From NCBI GenBank assembly GCA_028288705.1, contig JAQBNH010000006.1, positions 1-64,000 of the forward strand: a DNA stretch of 64,000 bases, in the 5' to 3' direction. The number at the start of each line of letters is the position of its first letter. The stretch's first letter is position 1. A program made the translations under genes and the position numbers. The stretch comes from Ferruginibacter sp. GTDB lineage: Bacteria > Bacteroidota > Bacteroidia > Chitinophagales > Chitinophagaceae. The notes beneath the pieces were generated by a model that was not told where the DNA came from, searched no databases, and saw only the letters and a program-made list of their open reading frames with translations. Shown one piece after another: positions 14,968 through 23,827 of the stretch.

Positions 14968-16389
14968 TTAGCGGGTTTTCTTCTTTTTATAGCGTGCGAC
15001 CAGTTCCACCACCGCTTGTTGCTGGAGGATCGCAGGGTTTAAGGCAATGAATTTTTTAATCAGGCGTGGATTGGCAGCCATCCCGTTTTCCAGTTGAATC
15101 GTCGCTTCTTTGGAACTGCCATTGGCAAACAGGAACATACTGATATAAAACAGGAAAACGGGTTTGCCATCCGTTTGCTCAAAGGCAAAATGCGCATATT
15201 CCAGTCCGTCGTCATACATGCCGGCATTATACAGGCATTTCAATAATTCCGTCCAGCCATTCATATTCTTCGGCCTTACGCGCACCACGTTTCCAAAATA
15301 AGTGATCGCTTCATCTACATTATCCAGTTCCATATAACACTGGCCGAGCGCGAGGTTATATTCGGGTTGCATGCGGTGCATTCTTGTTGCGGTAAGCAGG
15401 TGCTTGATCGCACTTTGCCAATGCGCCTCATTCATGTAGGTACAGGCGATCTTGTAATGCATCTGGCTGTCTTCGGCATTCAGGTGACTGGCTTTTTTGT
15501 AATGAAACCTTGCCTGCGGATAATTGGCGAGCTTATCATAACAATGGCCGATCGCTTCATAGATCACATATTCCGGGCGTGCGAGTTCCAACACTTTTTC
15601 CAGCATCTCGATCGCTTCCTTATACCGGCGTAACCGCAGGTAAGCGTCTCCCAGGTTGCGATAAGCATAATCAAATTTCTCGTCGATCGCCACGGCGTAG
15701 AGATAAGCATCGATCGCTTTCTCATGGAGTTTCAATCCCTGGAAAGCGGCGCCCAGGTTAAACCAGGCCAATTCATTAAACGGATGCTCTTCGAGAATAC
15801 GCTGGTGCAATTTGATCCCTTCCTCATTCCGGCCCGTAAAATCCGTCCAGAAACAAATCTTATATAAAGCCTCTTCATTATTCGGATCAATTTGCAGGAT
15901 CACGTTCAGGCAGTCAAATACTTTTTCAAAATTCTCGTAATCATCATACACATCCGCCAGTTCAAACAGCAGGTCGATCTTCTCCTCTCCTTCAAAGCTT
16001 TCCAGTGCTGCTTCCAGCACATCCGCTGCTTTTTGCTGCAGGTCGAGCGCGAGGTATACATCCGTTTTTAAGATATATAAGGCGGTGTCACTGGCATCCA
16101 GCAGTTCTGCCTGCTCAAGGGTATGCAGTGCTTCATTGTATTTTCGTAAAATGATCAGGAGATTGGCCTTCTGCAATAACAGGCTGGCGGAGTAAGGATA
16201 CTGGCCGATGGCGTAACGGGCGGCTTCCAAAGCCTGAGGATACTGCTCCTTCTCATCGAAATGGTCGATCAGCCGCTCGAATCCATCCTCTTCAATAAAA
16301 GAATTGGGCTGTCCTGCCTTTAAATTCTCAAACTGAACCAATAACGCTTTTAATTCTTCTCTATCCTGGCGGTAAGGGGATTTACTCAT
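14968..16389 (-). CDS. Tetratricopeptide-repeat protein
   Basis: The 473-residue protein is a chain of about ten TPR units, for example NEALHTLEQAELLDASDTAL, KAIDAYLYAVAIDEKFDYA and EAITYFGNVVRVRPKNM, ending in the basic tail YKKKKTR. There is no signal peptide, so it is probably a cytosolic scaffold; no enzymatic domain is seen. Its partners are unknown. It is read alone, with a 158-base AT-rich gap on its upstream side shared with the divergent gene at 16549. Confidence 0.85.
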   Translation of the reverse strand: MSKSPYRQDREELKALLVQFENLKAGQPNSFIEEDGFERLIDHFDEKEQYPQALEAARYAIGQYPYSASLLLQKANLLIILRKYNEALHTLEQAELLDASDTALYILKTDVYLALDLQQKAADVLEAALESFEGEEKIDLLFELADVYDDYENFEKVFDCLNVILQIDPNNEEALYKICFWTDFTGRNEEGIKLHQRILEEHPFNELAWFNLGAAFQGLKLHEKAIDAYLYAVAIDEKFDYAYRNLGDAYLRLRRYKEAIEMLEKVLELARPEYVIYEAIGHCYDKLANYPQARFHYKKASHLNAEDSQMHYKIACTYMNEAHWQSAIKHLLTATRMHRMQPEYNLALGQCYMELDNVDEAITYFGNVVRVRPKNMNGWTELLKCLYNAGMYDDGLEYAHFAFEQTDGKPVFLFYISMFLFANGSSKEATIQLENGMAANPRLIKKFIALNPAILQQQAVVELVARYKKKKTR

Positions 16390-16528
16390 GTATGAATGAT
16401 AGGTTATTGTAAATTAAGAATAATTAGGGTAATTCTAATTTTTGAATACTATTAGTTATAAACATACGTTCTCAAATAAATATGACGCTTTCTTGATAAA
16501 TGGTAGCCGGTATTTTAAAATGTTTTGT

Positions 16529-16536
16529 TATATTTG
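16529..16536 (+). promoter_or_regulatory. -7 box TATATTTG of the 16549 gene
   Basis: TATATTTG at 16529-16536 fully matches TAnnTTTG and lies 12 nt before the ATG at 16549. A -33 element is not clear. Confidence 0.6.
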
Positions 16537-16548
16537 TAATAATTAACT

Positions 16549-16908
16549 ATGTCCACATTAAGTAACATATCCAAAATGGCGCTGCTTATCGGCGTTCTGA
16601 CTGTAGGTATCTATCCTACGTTCGCGGACAGGGGTGTGGGCAAAAAGGCGAAAACGAAGATCACACTGAATATCAAGCCAACCGGCACGTTCAAAAACAA
16701 CTTATCCTTCAACCTTAAAAGCGGGTTGACTTATACCGGATCATTGCTGAGCAACACGCGTACAACAGGCAATTCCATTTCTTATAATACATTGGTTACT
16801 TACCAAAAAGGAAACACGATCTACATCGTTCCTTACAAACAAAAATTAGTTGTTCCGGAAGTTCGCCAGGGTTATACTGGTATGAAACTGATCATTAAAC
16901 ATAACTAA
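16549..16908 (+). CDS. Small secreted protein, unknown function
   Basis: A 119-residue protein with an N-terminal signal-like segment (MALLIGVLTVGIYPTFA, residues about 10-26), probably cleaved after TFA. The mature part is basic and beta-rich, with SISYNTLVTYQKGNTIYIVP and a C-terminal GYTGMKLIIKHN. I do not recognise a named domain. It is monocistronic, with a promoter box 12 nt upstream and a terminator overlapping its stop codon. Confidence 0.7.
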   Translation: MSTLSNISKMALLIGVLTVGIYPTFADRGVGKKAKTKITLNIKPTGTFKNNLSFNLKSGLTYTGSLLSNTRTTGNSISYNTLVTYQKGNTIYIVPYKQKLVVPEVRQGYTGMKLIIKHN

Positions 16909-16927
16909 TCCCTTCCGGGATTTTTTT
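16907..16927 (+). terminator. Terminator overlapping the stop of the 16549 gene
   Basis: AATCCC (16907-16912), TTCC, GGGATT (16917-16922), then five more T. The stem includes the last base of the TAA stop. The opposite-strand gene ends at 16926, just beyond. Confidence 0.75.
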
Positions 16928-17600
16928 ATTTCCCTTTCTTCAACTGCTGGTTCTCTTCATAAGTCATTACCCTGAATCCTGATTTCGGTGCATCAAATTT
17001 GGCAGCAGCCACCGGCTCATCACTGATCTTTTTCAACGTATACTTAAATACCAGGTTCCCTGATTGTAATTCGTATTGCACCGGAAGCCCGGGTAACTGT
17101 TCGAAAGAATTGTTGTATTGTTTATTCGTCAGCACGATATCCGGCGTGAAATAAACGGTGAATGTTTTTCCGTCTGTTGTACTGCCCACTGCCTTTTTAC
17201 ATTTATACCCGGCGATCTCCTGCAACTCATTGCTGATCGTAAAACGCATGTTATCGTTCCATTGATTTTTCTGCAACCAGTTCTGCCTGGTGGTACTGAT
17301 CATTAATTTCTGGCCGCTATATTCTTTCAGGATAAAGCCCTTCCCTGCTTTGCTGTCATATACATTTGTTTCCACACCCAGGCTGCTCTTCATTTCACTA
17401 CGGCTCACAGTAGGCTTCAGATACAAGGTCAACTCTGCACCGCTTAATCCACCAGCGATCGGTGCATCAGCATTGGTAGCCTCGATAGCAATATCATAAC
17501 TGATCGTGCCTTCCCCAAATTGCTTCTGCGCAGCAACTGTTGTGATTGAACCTGCGAAGATGGAAACCGTAAGAATAGATTTATATAATATGTTCATCAT
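16926..17600 (-). CDS. GLPGLI-family secreted protein
   Basis: The 224-residue protein has a signal peptide (ILTVSIFAGSITTVAAQ) and the pattern of GLPGLI proteins: a beta-rich body with IAGYKCKKAVGSTTDG near residue 130 and FEQLPGLPVQYEL near 168-180, which is the site giving the family its name. These are exported, Bacteroidota-specific proteins of unknown role. A TATCTTTA box (one mismatch) lies upstream at 17614-17621. The gene is convergent with the small secreted protein gene. Confidence 0.7.
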   Translation of the reverse strand: MMNILYKSILTVSIFAGSITTVAAQKQFGEGTISYDIAIEATNADAPIAGGLSGAELTLYLKPTVSRSEMKSSLGVETNVYDSKAGKGFILKEYSGQKLMISTTRQNWLQKNQWNDNMRFTISNELQEIAGYKCKKAVGSTTDGKTFTVYFTPDIVLTNKQYNNSFEQLPGLPVQYELQSGNLVFKYTLKKISDEPVAAAKFDAPKSGFRVMTYEENQQLKKGK

Positions 17601-17660
17601 AAAGATTGTACCCTAAAGATAACACGTCCTATGCCACGATGTATCACAAAATTGGTCACA

Positions 17661-17690
17661 AAAAAACTGCACTGTTTTACCAGTGCAGTT
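17661..17690 (-). terminator. Terminator of yidC
   Basis: On the minus strand AACTGCACTG and CAGTGCAGTT (plus-strand 17681-17690 and 17665-17674) pair perfectly over 10 bp around GTAAAA, followed by a T-run. Confidence 0.88.
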
Positions 17691-17710
17691 GTCGTTATTT
17701 TAACTAAGAT

Positions 17711-19567
17711 TTATTTTTTGCCAGACTTGGTTTTCATGTCCTGCAGCTTTTTTTGTTGCTCCTGCATCGCTTCCATGCGTTCTGCCAGCTTCGATTTCTT
17801 TACAGGTTTTTTCCTGTTTTCACTGATCTGCAACAGGATCTTTTCATGATTGATAATATATTTCTGGATAACGATCTGCAGGATCAGCGTGATCGTATTA
17901 GACACGGTATAATACCAGGTTAACGCAGCCGGTAATTTATTGAATACGCCTAACAACAGGATCGGGAAGATATAAGGCATATACTTCATCAACGGGTTGT
18001 TGTTGTCCTGCATGTTGCTCATGCTATAGATCGAGATCAGCAAACTGGTTAATACGGCAGTGAGGGTAAACAAACTCACGTGATCACCATAGAAAGGAAT
18101 TTCAAAAGGTAATTTCGCAATGCTGTCGTAAGCAGCCAGGTCATTCGCCCACAGGAAATTCTTACCACGCAGATCAATATTTGCCTGGAAGAAATAATAT
18201 AAGGACATAAAGATCGGGATCTGCAATACGGCAGGCAAACAACCACCGAGCGGACTTACACCGGCTGTTCGCCAGAGTTTCATCTGCTCCATGCTAAACG
18301 CCTGCTGATCCATTTGATTGGTCTTAGGATCCGTGAATTTTAATTTCAACGCATCTACTTCCGGTTTCAACACTTTCATTTTTGCGCCGCTCAAATAACT
18401 TTTGTACAGGATCGGTGAAGTGATCAAACGAATCAATAAAGTGAGCAATAAAATCACGATACCCATGCTCGCAATATTCTTCTGCAGAAAATCGAATACC
18501 GGCAATAAGAAGTAGCGGTTGATGTATTTTACAAAAGCAAAAACACCACTACCATAAGGCACGATATTCTCCATTTTGTTATCATACTTTTTCAGCACGT
18601 TATAATCACTGGGGCCGTAATACAATTGCAGCGGAACCGTTTGGTTGCTTCCGGCCGGTAAGGTAACGGTTGCAGTTGTTGTCGTTCTTGTAACAAAATG
18701 ATTGGTATCCGCAGGCACTTTCCACTCTGTATTGGCTGAAGAGAATTTGTTTTTGGCAACCAGTGCAGCAATAAAGAAATGTTGTTTTACCCCAATCCAG
18801 TCTACCGGCTTGCTGAACGATTTGCTGTCGCCTTTACCAACATATTCATAATCGTAACTGCCGTCTTTCACGTAGCATATATGCGTTTGCGTGAGTTCGT
18901 ATTTATGATCTTTTTCAATTTGAGCTGCTTCTGTCTGCCAGTTCAGGTGCAAGGCATTTTGTGTGAACAACTGATCGGCACCTTTTAGGATGATATTGAA
19001 ATCTACCATGTAATCATTGGCACGAAGGGTATATTGGTGAATGATTTCTTTGCCTGTGGAATCATTGGTGCTGAAAGAGATCGTCTGGCTTTTATCCGCG
19101 TTTACAACAACGGGTTGCGCTGTAAATACCAGGTCGGATGATTGCGCTGTTTTATTATTTCCCGCATTGATCGCGTAGCTGAAATTATTAAAGTCCCCGG
19201 ATTGCAATTGCACAAGAGAACTATCGAAACGGCGATAATTTTTCATGATCACCTGCTGGGGCTGTGCGCCTTTTGTGGTAAAGATGATCTTCATCACTTC
19301 GTTTTCCAGTGCTACGGATTGCGCTACTGCAGCCGTTTGTTGAAACGCATTTTGGTTTTGTGCAGCTTTGAGAGAATCTGCCAGCTTAGCATCTAGTTTT
19401 GTTGCAACGGTGTCAAGTTTTGATTTTTGTGCAAGCAAAGTTGAGTCTGCTATTCTCTTCTGCTCTCCTTCATATTGCAACCTGCTCTTGCTATTGATCA
19501 CGAACATACCGATAAGCAGTGCACCAATCAGGACAAAGCCTATCACTGTATTTCTATCCATTCCCAT
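17711..19567 (-). CDS. yidC: Membrane protein insertase YidC/OxaA
   Basis: The 618-residue inner-membrane insertase inserts and folds membrane proteins, alone or with SecYEG. It has an N-terminal membrane anchor (TVIGFVLIGALLIGMFV), a large periplasmic beta domain (about residues 60-340), and the conserved five-segment core starting near 360, including LKPEVDALKLKFTD, MKLWRTAGVSPLGGCLPAVL and QIPIFMSLYYFFQ. The C-terminus is lysine-rich, as in ribosome-contacting forms. Either Met1 (19567) or Met3 (19561) may be used. A TACCTTTG box lies 20 nt upstream. Confidence 0.96.
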   Translation of the reverse strand: MGMDRNTVIGFVLIGALLIGMFVINSKSRLQYEGEQKRIADSTLLAQKSKLDTVATKLDAKLADSLKAAQNQNAFQQTAAVAQSVALENEVMKIIFTTKGAQPQQVIMKNYRRFDSSLVQLQSGDFNNFSYAINAGNNKTAQSSDLVFTAQPVVVNADKSQTISFSTNDSTGKEIIHQYTLRANDYMVDFNIILKGADQLFTQNALHLNWQTEAAQIEKDHKYELTQTHICYVKDGSYDYEYVGKGDSKSFSKPVDWIGVKQHFFIAALVAKNKFSSANTEWKVPADTNHFVTRTTTTATVTLPAGSNQTVPLQLYYGPSDYNVLKKYDNKMENIVPYGSGVFAFVKYINRYFLLPVFDFLQKNIASMGIVILLLTLLIRLITSPILYKSYLSGAKMKVLKPEVDALKLKFTDPKTNQMDQQAFSMEQMKLWRTAGVSPLGGCLPAVLQIPIFMSLYYFFQANIDLRGKNFLWANDLAAYDSIAKLPFEIPFYGDHVSLFTLTAVLTSLLISIYSMSNMQDNNNPLMKYMPYIFPILLLGVFNKLPAALTWYYTVSNTITLILQIVIQKYIINHEKILLQISENRKKPVKKSKLAERMEAMQEQQKKLQDMKTKSGKK

Positions 19568-19587
19568 TTGTATATTTTTAAGAGGGG

Positions 19588-19595
19588 CAAAGGTA
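19588..19595 (-). promoter_or_regulatory. -7 box TACCTTTG of yidC
   Basis: Plus-strand CAAAGGTA reads TACCTTTG on the coding strand, 20 nt from the ATG at 19567. Confidence 0.65.
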
Positions 19596-19632
19596 ATTAA
19601 GTTTCCACTTGCCCGTGGTTATTACATAAAAG

Positions 19633-19656
19633 AAATGCCCTTTTTCAAGGGCATTT
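19633..19656 (-). terminator. Terminator of rplY
   Basis: AAATGCCCTT and AAGGGCATTT form a perfect 10-bp stem with a 4-base loop; on the minus strand it is followed by CTTTTATG, a modest T-tract. Confidence 0.75.
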
Positions 19657-19678
19657 ATATGATCGGTTATTTTAGGGC

Positions 19679-20305
19679 TTATTTCTTCGCAGCAGCGGGA
19701 GCAGCAGCAGCGGCACCTTTGGCAGCCGGAGCTTTTGCAGCAGTGGCTTCTTCCTGCTTCAACTGGCGTGTCATTGTTACAGAAGCGATCGGGATACGTG
19801 GAGAGTTCATCACTTCCATGTTCTCAGCTACGATATCTTCAACACGAATGTTCGCGTTCAGTTCAAGATTGGAGATGTCAACGTCGATGCTTTCTTTCAG
19901 GTATTTAGGTAAGGTTTTAACCTTTACACTTTTCATTTTCGTTACCAGTTTACCACCGGCTTTCACACCTGTTGGTGTTCCAACGTATTTCAGCGGCAAA
20001 GAAGCGATCACTTTTTTATCTTCTACCAGTTCCAGGAAATCTACGTGAGTCAACAGATCAGAAACTTTGTTGAATTGCAGATCTTTCAAAATACAACGGT
20101 AAGTGTTACCATCCACTTTGATGTCTGTCAGCATAAATTCCGATGTGTACACAACGTTCTTCAGGGAAGATGCAGGCGCAGAAAAATTAATTTCAGTCTT
20201 ACCACCGTAAATTACACCTGGCACAAGTTTCTGAGAGCGAAGTTGGCGGGTGGCTTTTTTTCCGCTTTCGGTCCTCAGTTGTCCTTCGATTGTAATTGTT
20301 TTCAT
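19679..20305 (-). CDS. rplY: 50S ribosomal protein L25/general stress protein Ctc
   Basis: The 208-residue two-domain (CTC/TL5) form of bL25 binds 5S rRNA. Residues 1-90 are the L25 domain (GQLRTESGKKATRQLRSQ, VPGVIYGG, VDFLEL), and the second beta domain spans about 95-180. The last 25 residues are a low-complexity Ala/Lys tail (APAAKGAAAAAPAAAKK), probably disordered. It follows prs by 83 nt, a neighbour pair common in bacteria. A TACCTTCG box (one mismatch) at 20328-20335 could add a promoter of its own. Confidence 0.95.
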   Translation of the reverse strand: MKTITIEGQLRTESGKKATRQLRSQKLVPGVIYGGKTEINFSAPASSLKNVVYTSEFMLTDIKVDGNTYRCILKDLQFNKVSDLLTHVDFLELVEDKKVIASLPLKYVGTPTGVKAGGKLVTKMKSVKVKTLPKYLKESIDVDISNLELNANIRVEDIVAENMEVMNSPRIPIASVTMTRQLKQEEATAAKAPAAKGAAAAAPAAAKK

Positions 20306-20388
20306 TATTAGTATTTTTTATGAGGCGCGAAGGTAAGGAAAAACAGCATCATCTGGCGGTCTTTTCCCTATTTTTTGCCGTTAATTCG

Positions 20389-21342
20389 TTATTTATGGCC
20401 TTTTAACCGGCCTCGAATGAATAAGCTGTTGATACTCTTGTTTTCATAGGCATTTCTCAGCGCTACGGCAAACAGTTCATCAGTGCTCACCACCTTAATT
20501 TTGCTTGATTTCTGGCGTAAAGGAATTGTATCACATACCACCAGTTCTTCCAGGGCACTGTTTTCGATATTTTCGTAAGCGTTTCCACTTAACACCGGGT
20601 GTGTACAAAGTGCACGAACACTACGGGCGCCCTTTTCTTTCATCAGTCCGGCGCTTTTTGCCAGCGTACCGCCGGTGTCACAGATATCATCGATCAACAC
20701 GATATCGCGGTCGGTTACATCCCCGATCACCACCATACTGGCGATTTCGTTGGCACGTTTCCGGTGTTTATCGCAGATCACCATTTCACATTCGAAGAAA
20801 CTGGCGATCTCGCGGATCCTGTTGGCACTTCCTACATCGGGTGCGGCGAACGTGAGGTTTTCCAGGTTAAGGTTTTCGATGTAGGGGATGAAGATGGCAG
20901 ATGAATCAAGGTGATCCACGGGAATGTCGAAATAACCCTGGATCTGCGGAGCATGAAGGTCCATCGTTACGATACGGTCTGCGCCTGCAGCCACCAGCAT
21001 ATTGGCGACTAATTTGGAGCCGATCGCCACACGCGGACGGTCTTTCCTGTCCTGCCTTGCGAAACCATAATAAGGCATTACTGCGATTACTTTGTAGGCC
21101 GATGCTCTTTTTGCAGCGTCGATCATCAGTAATAATTCGAGCAGGTTATCTGCCGGGGCGAAAGTACTCTGTATTAAAAACACAAATCTTCCGCGGATAC
21201 TCTCCTGGAATTCCACCCCAATCTCCCCGTCACTGAATCGTTGAATATTAACTTTACCAAGAGGTTCGCCGAATTTTCTGGCAATTTTTTCAGCAAGGTA
21301 CTGAGAGCCCGTTCCTGAAAAAATCTTTGCATTAGATTCCAT
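20389..21342 (-). CDS. prs: Ribose-phosphate pyrophosphokinase
   Basis: The 317-residue enzyme makes PRPP from ribose 5-phosphate and ATP for nucleotide, His and Trp synthesis. It shows FSGTGSQYLAEKIA, RFSDGEIGVEF, the ATP-site YYGFARQDRKDRPR near residues 95-108, the flexible loop VICDKHRKRANE and the PRPP loop VLIDDICDTGGTLA near 220-233. I start at 21342 (MESNAKIFSG); the longer frame to 21633 would run antisense through radC. It is divergent from radC and upstream of rplY. Confidence 0.95.
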   Translation of the reverse strand: MESNAKIFSGTGSQYLAEKIARKFGEPLGKVNIQRFSDGEIGVEFQESIRGRFVFLIQSTFAPADNLLELLLMIDAAKRASAYKVIAVMPYYGFARQDRKDRPRVAIGSKLVANMLVAAGADRIVTMDLHAPQIQGYFDIPVDHLDSSAIFIPYIENLNLENLTFAAPDVGSANRIREIASFFECEMVICDKHRKRANEIASMVVIGDVTDRDIVLIDDICDTGGTLAKSAGLMKEKGARSVRALCTHPVLSGNAYENIENSALEELVVCDTIPLRQKSSKIKVVSTDELFAVALRNAYENKSINSLFIRGRLKGHK

Positions 21343-21399
21343 GTAGATGTAGTTGGAAATAGTGAACGATTCGCGAAAATACAGTTTAGTCCTATTAAA

Positions 21400-21412
21400 T
21401 AATTTTGATTTT
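21400..21412 (+). promoter_or_regulatory. -7 box TAATTTTG, 5 nt before the radC ATG
   Basis: TAATTTTG at 21400-21407 is a full TAnnTTTG match, 5 nt before the ATG at 21413. With the box centred at about -7, transcription would begin at or near the start codon. Confidence 0.6.
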
Positions 21413-22114
21413 ATGGAAAACTTAAAAATGGCCTCATCGGCTATAAAAGATTGGGCAGCAGACGACAGGCCGCGGGAAAAGATGCTGTCAAAAGGTGCGG
21501 ATTCGCTGAGTAATTCGGAGCTCCTGGCGATCCTGATCAATACAGGCCAGCGGGACCGTTCCGCCTTATCCATCGCACAGGACCTGTTGCAATCGGGTAA
21601 TAACAACCTGCAGGAACTCGGTAAATTTTCCATTCATGACCTGCAGAAAATAAAAGGTATCGGGGAAGCTAAGGCGATTGCGATTGCGGCAGCGCTGGAA
21701 CTGGGCAGGAGGCGGCAGAGCGGAACGATCATCAGTAAAACCCTGGTGCGTTCCAGTAACGAGATCGCCACTTACCTGCAGGCTGTGTTGAAAGACCATC
21801 CCTACGAAGTTTTTGCCGTCGTGTACCTCAACCGGGGAAATAAAATTAAAAGCTTTGAAATCATCAGCCGCGGCGGACTTACCGGAACGGTAGCAGATCC
21901 CAGGCTGATCTTGAAAAAGGCATTGGAAGAAAATGCGACTTCCATTGTGCTCACGCATAACCATCCTTCCGGTAACCTGGCACCCAGCCGGGCTGATCAT
22001 GACATTACGCAGAAGATCAAACAGGCTGCCTCTTATTTCGATATCCAGGTGCTGGATCATATTATCGTAAGTGAAGAAGGCTATTTTAGTTTCGCCGACG
22101 AAGGGATTATGTAG
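21413..22114 (+). CDS. radC: RadC/JAMM-domain protein
   Basis: A 233-residue RadC-family protein with an N-terminal helix-hairpin-helix (IHDLQKIKGIGEAKAIAIAA, about residues 75-95) and a C-terminal JAB/MPN+ domain carrying the metal motif LTHNHPSGNLAPSRADHDIT near 180-199. The family was named for a repair phenotype in E. coli that was later questioned; its true role is unclear. Starts at 21353 or 21413 are in frame; I choose 21413 because the promoter box ends 5 nt before it. Met at 21428 is also possible. Confidence 0.9.
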   Translation: MENLKMASSAIKDWAADDRPREKMLSKGADSLSNSELLAILINTGQRDRSALSIAQDLLQSGNNNLQELGKFSIHDLQKIKGIGEAKAIAIAAALELGRRRQSGTIISKTLVRSSNEIATYLQAVLKDHPYEVFAVVYLNRGNKIKSFEIISRGGLTGTVADPRLILKKALEENATSIVLTHNHPSGNLAPSRADHDITQKIKQAASYFDIQVLDHIIVSEEGYFSFADEGIM

Positions 22115-22330
22115 GCGTCAGACCGTCCCAAATTTTTGCGTGCAATAAATCCTGGGACAACAATTGTCGCAACTTTTTTTTTGCCACGGAAGTTGTGCAA
22201 TATTTTTTAAAAACAAATATGTGCACATAAAACCGCGCAATTTTTTATGGATAAATATTCCTGCGCAGAAATACGCGCAAGTTTGAAAACTAAAAAAATT
22301 CCGCGCAGCCCGAAAAAGGGCAATTTCCTA
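22115..22330. other. Intergenic region rich in GCGCA/TTGCGC words
   Basis: No gene is seen. The stretch has repeated short words around GCGCA: TTGCGTGCAA near 22135, GTCGCAAC near 22168, GTTGTGCAAT near 22192, GTGCACA near 22221, CCGCGCAAT near 22233, CTGCGCAG and ACGCGCAAG near 22261-22280, and CCGCGCAGC near 22301. Their GC-rich cores stand out against an AT-rich background. They could be protein-binding sites or a remnant repeat; the meaning is unknown. Confidence 0.45.
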
Positions 22331-22331
22331 T

Positions 22332-22360
22332 AAAAAAAGCCATTCCCGACGGAATGGCTT
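22332..22360 (-). terminator. Terminator of the DUF3467 gene
   Basis: On the minus strand AAGCCATTCC and GGAATGGCTT (22351-22360 and 22337-22346) pair over 10 bp with a 4-base loop, followed by TTTTTTT. It lies 13 bases past the stop at 22374. Confidence 0.88.
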
Positions 22361-22373
22361 GTTGTGTAAAGAT

Positions 22374-22679
22374 TTATGCCTGGGCTGGCGGTCCACCAAA
22401 ATTAAAGGGTATTTCAACCGATTCAATGTCCTGGATGGTGCCATTGGTCGTTTCAAATTTTTGTACATTATCTACCAGGGCTTTCATCAGGCGTTTTGCG
22501 TGAAAGGGTGTCATAATGATCCGGCTTTTCACCTTGCTTTTCGGCGTTCCGGGCATTACGTTCACAAAATCGATCACAAACTCTGCATGGCTATGGGTAA
22601 TAATCGCCAGGTTGGCGTAAGCACCTTCGGAAACCTCCTCGGAGATCTCAATGTTTAATTGATTAGCTACTTCACTCAT
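22374..22679 (-). CDS. DUF3467 protein
   Basis: The 101-residue protein is a typical DUF3467 member: QLNIEISEEVSEGAYANLAI, then HSHAEFVIDFVNVMPG (about residues 29-44) and PFHAKRLMKALVDNV (about 58-72). The family is small, cytosolic and of unknown function. It begins only 25 nt after the terminator of the SusC-SusD-DUF1735 operon on the same strand, so its promoter must lie within or near that hairpin, or it depends on read-through. Confidence 0.85.
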   Translation of the reverse strand: MSEVANQLNIEISEEVSEGAYANLAIITHSHAEFVIDFVNVMPGTPKSKVKSRIIMTPFHAKRLMKALVDNVQKFETTNGTIQDIESVEIPFNFGGPPAQA

Positions 22680-22704
22680 GTTGTGTAGGTTTTAAAAGAA
22701 AAAA

Positions 22705-22729
22705 CAAAGAGCCTCGATGAGGCTCTTTG
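22705..22729 (-). terminator. Terminator of the SusC/SusD operon
   Basis: CAAAGAGCCTC and GAGGCTCTTTG form an 11-bp perfect stem with a GAT loop; on the minus strand TTTTTTCTTTT follows. Confidence 0.9.
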
Positions 22730-22750
22730 AATAATTAAAATATTAAGTTA

Positions 22751-23761
22751 TTAGCGTGGGCCTAAATACCTGAAAGTTTGTGTCCACTCCCTGCTCGCTG
22801 CCGGATCAAAGTTTCCGTTAGTGTAGCTATAACCCCACTTCACGTAGATTACTTTAGCAATCGGGTCGTAGTAAGAATTAAATGTTGGGTTCATCGTGTA
22901 AAAAGTCGTTGCACCCGGAGCTGCGTTCTGTACAGTTACTTTATTTGTAGCCGTATTGATCGTATACTCTGGTTCCTGAGCACCGAAGTAGCTAAGTGCA
23001 CCTGAGATGATTGCAGGGTTTGCGAAAGTTCCTGCATCAGGCCAGTAAATTTTTACTTTATTAGCACCAGTTGTTCTCATTTCTACCGTAGTAACACCAC
23101 CGGTGTATCCAGGGTTGCTTGTAGGATGGAAATTCTGCCATGTTAATTCATATTTACCATCGTAAATATTCTTAGCACCAATGGTTACAATAACTGTTTT
23201 CTGATCATTCAATACAACACCATCAGCATTCGCAGACACGATTGAGAAAGCCAAACCATATTTTGTGCTTGGATCCAACAAAGTAGCGTTAGGAATAGTG
23301 ATAGAAATTTGTTTAGCAATTTCACCTGCATTCAAAGTAACAGAATAGTTACCCCCAACAAAAGTTGGAGCAACAGTACCACTTCTTGGAATGTTCAGGG
23401 TATACCATCCCGGGTTCAGCAGAACAATCGGGCTTCCGCCATTCGCAACTTCTGCATCACTGTATCTTCTTAAAGCCGCTGTGTCATCTTTTACGATAAC
23501 TGTCATAACGCGCGCGAGTTCTGTTTCGTTAGGAACATCACGACGAATATCAGCTACATCAATTGTTTGTGTGGTTGAAATAAAGTCAATCGCATTTTCT
23601 TTAAGTCCCGGATCTGCTACAGGACCGCCGTTGATCAACTTAACAACAGTTTGACCAAGACTATTAACAGGAGTTAGCTCCTTCTCTTTATCACAGGCAG
23701 TAAATCCTAGTGCGATGATCGCGAGAAGCGCTGTTTGCCTTGCAAGGGTTAAAATTTTCAT
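22751..23761 (-). CDS. DUF1735 surface lipoprotein of a SusC/SusD operon
   Basis: A 336-residue lipoprotein with lipobox IALGFTAC and the charged stretch CDKEKEL just after the Cys, which resembles the export signal that sends Bacteroidota lipoproteins to the cell surface. The middle region (about 40-175) is DUF1735-like (NYSVTLNAGEIAKQISITI, DPSTKYGLAFSI), and the C-terminal part is beta-rich. Such proteins usually accompany SusC/SusD pairs as extra glycan- or ligand-binding subunits. It is third in the operon, 66 nt after the SusD-like gene. The ligand is unknown. Confidence 0.8.
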   Translation of the reverse strand: MKILTLARQTALLAIIALGFTACDKEKELTPVNSLGQTVVKLINGGPVADPGLKENAIDFISTTQTIDVADIRRDVPNETELARVMTVIVKDDTAALRRYSDAEVANGGSPIVLLNPGWYTLNIPRSGTVAPTFVGGNYSVTLNAGEIAKQISITIPNATLLDPSTKYGLAFSIVSANADGVVLNDQKTVIVTIGAKNIYDGKYELTWQNFHPTSNPGYTGGVTTVEMRTTGANKVKIYWPDAGTFANPAIISGALSYFGAQEPEYTINTATNKVTVQNAAPGATTFYTMNPTFNSYYDPIAKVIYVKWGYSYTNGNFDPAASREWTQTFRYLGPR

Positions 23762-23827
23762 TATGTAAAGTGTTTATGTATGATATATAAACTTCCACTG
23801 TGCAAGGCACAGTGGAAGCGTGAAGTA

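Noticed and set aside
20389..21633. Long N-terminal extension of prs to 414 residues
   Set aside because: Extra residues run antisense through radC and are not part of the PRPP synthase family; the start is set at 21342.
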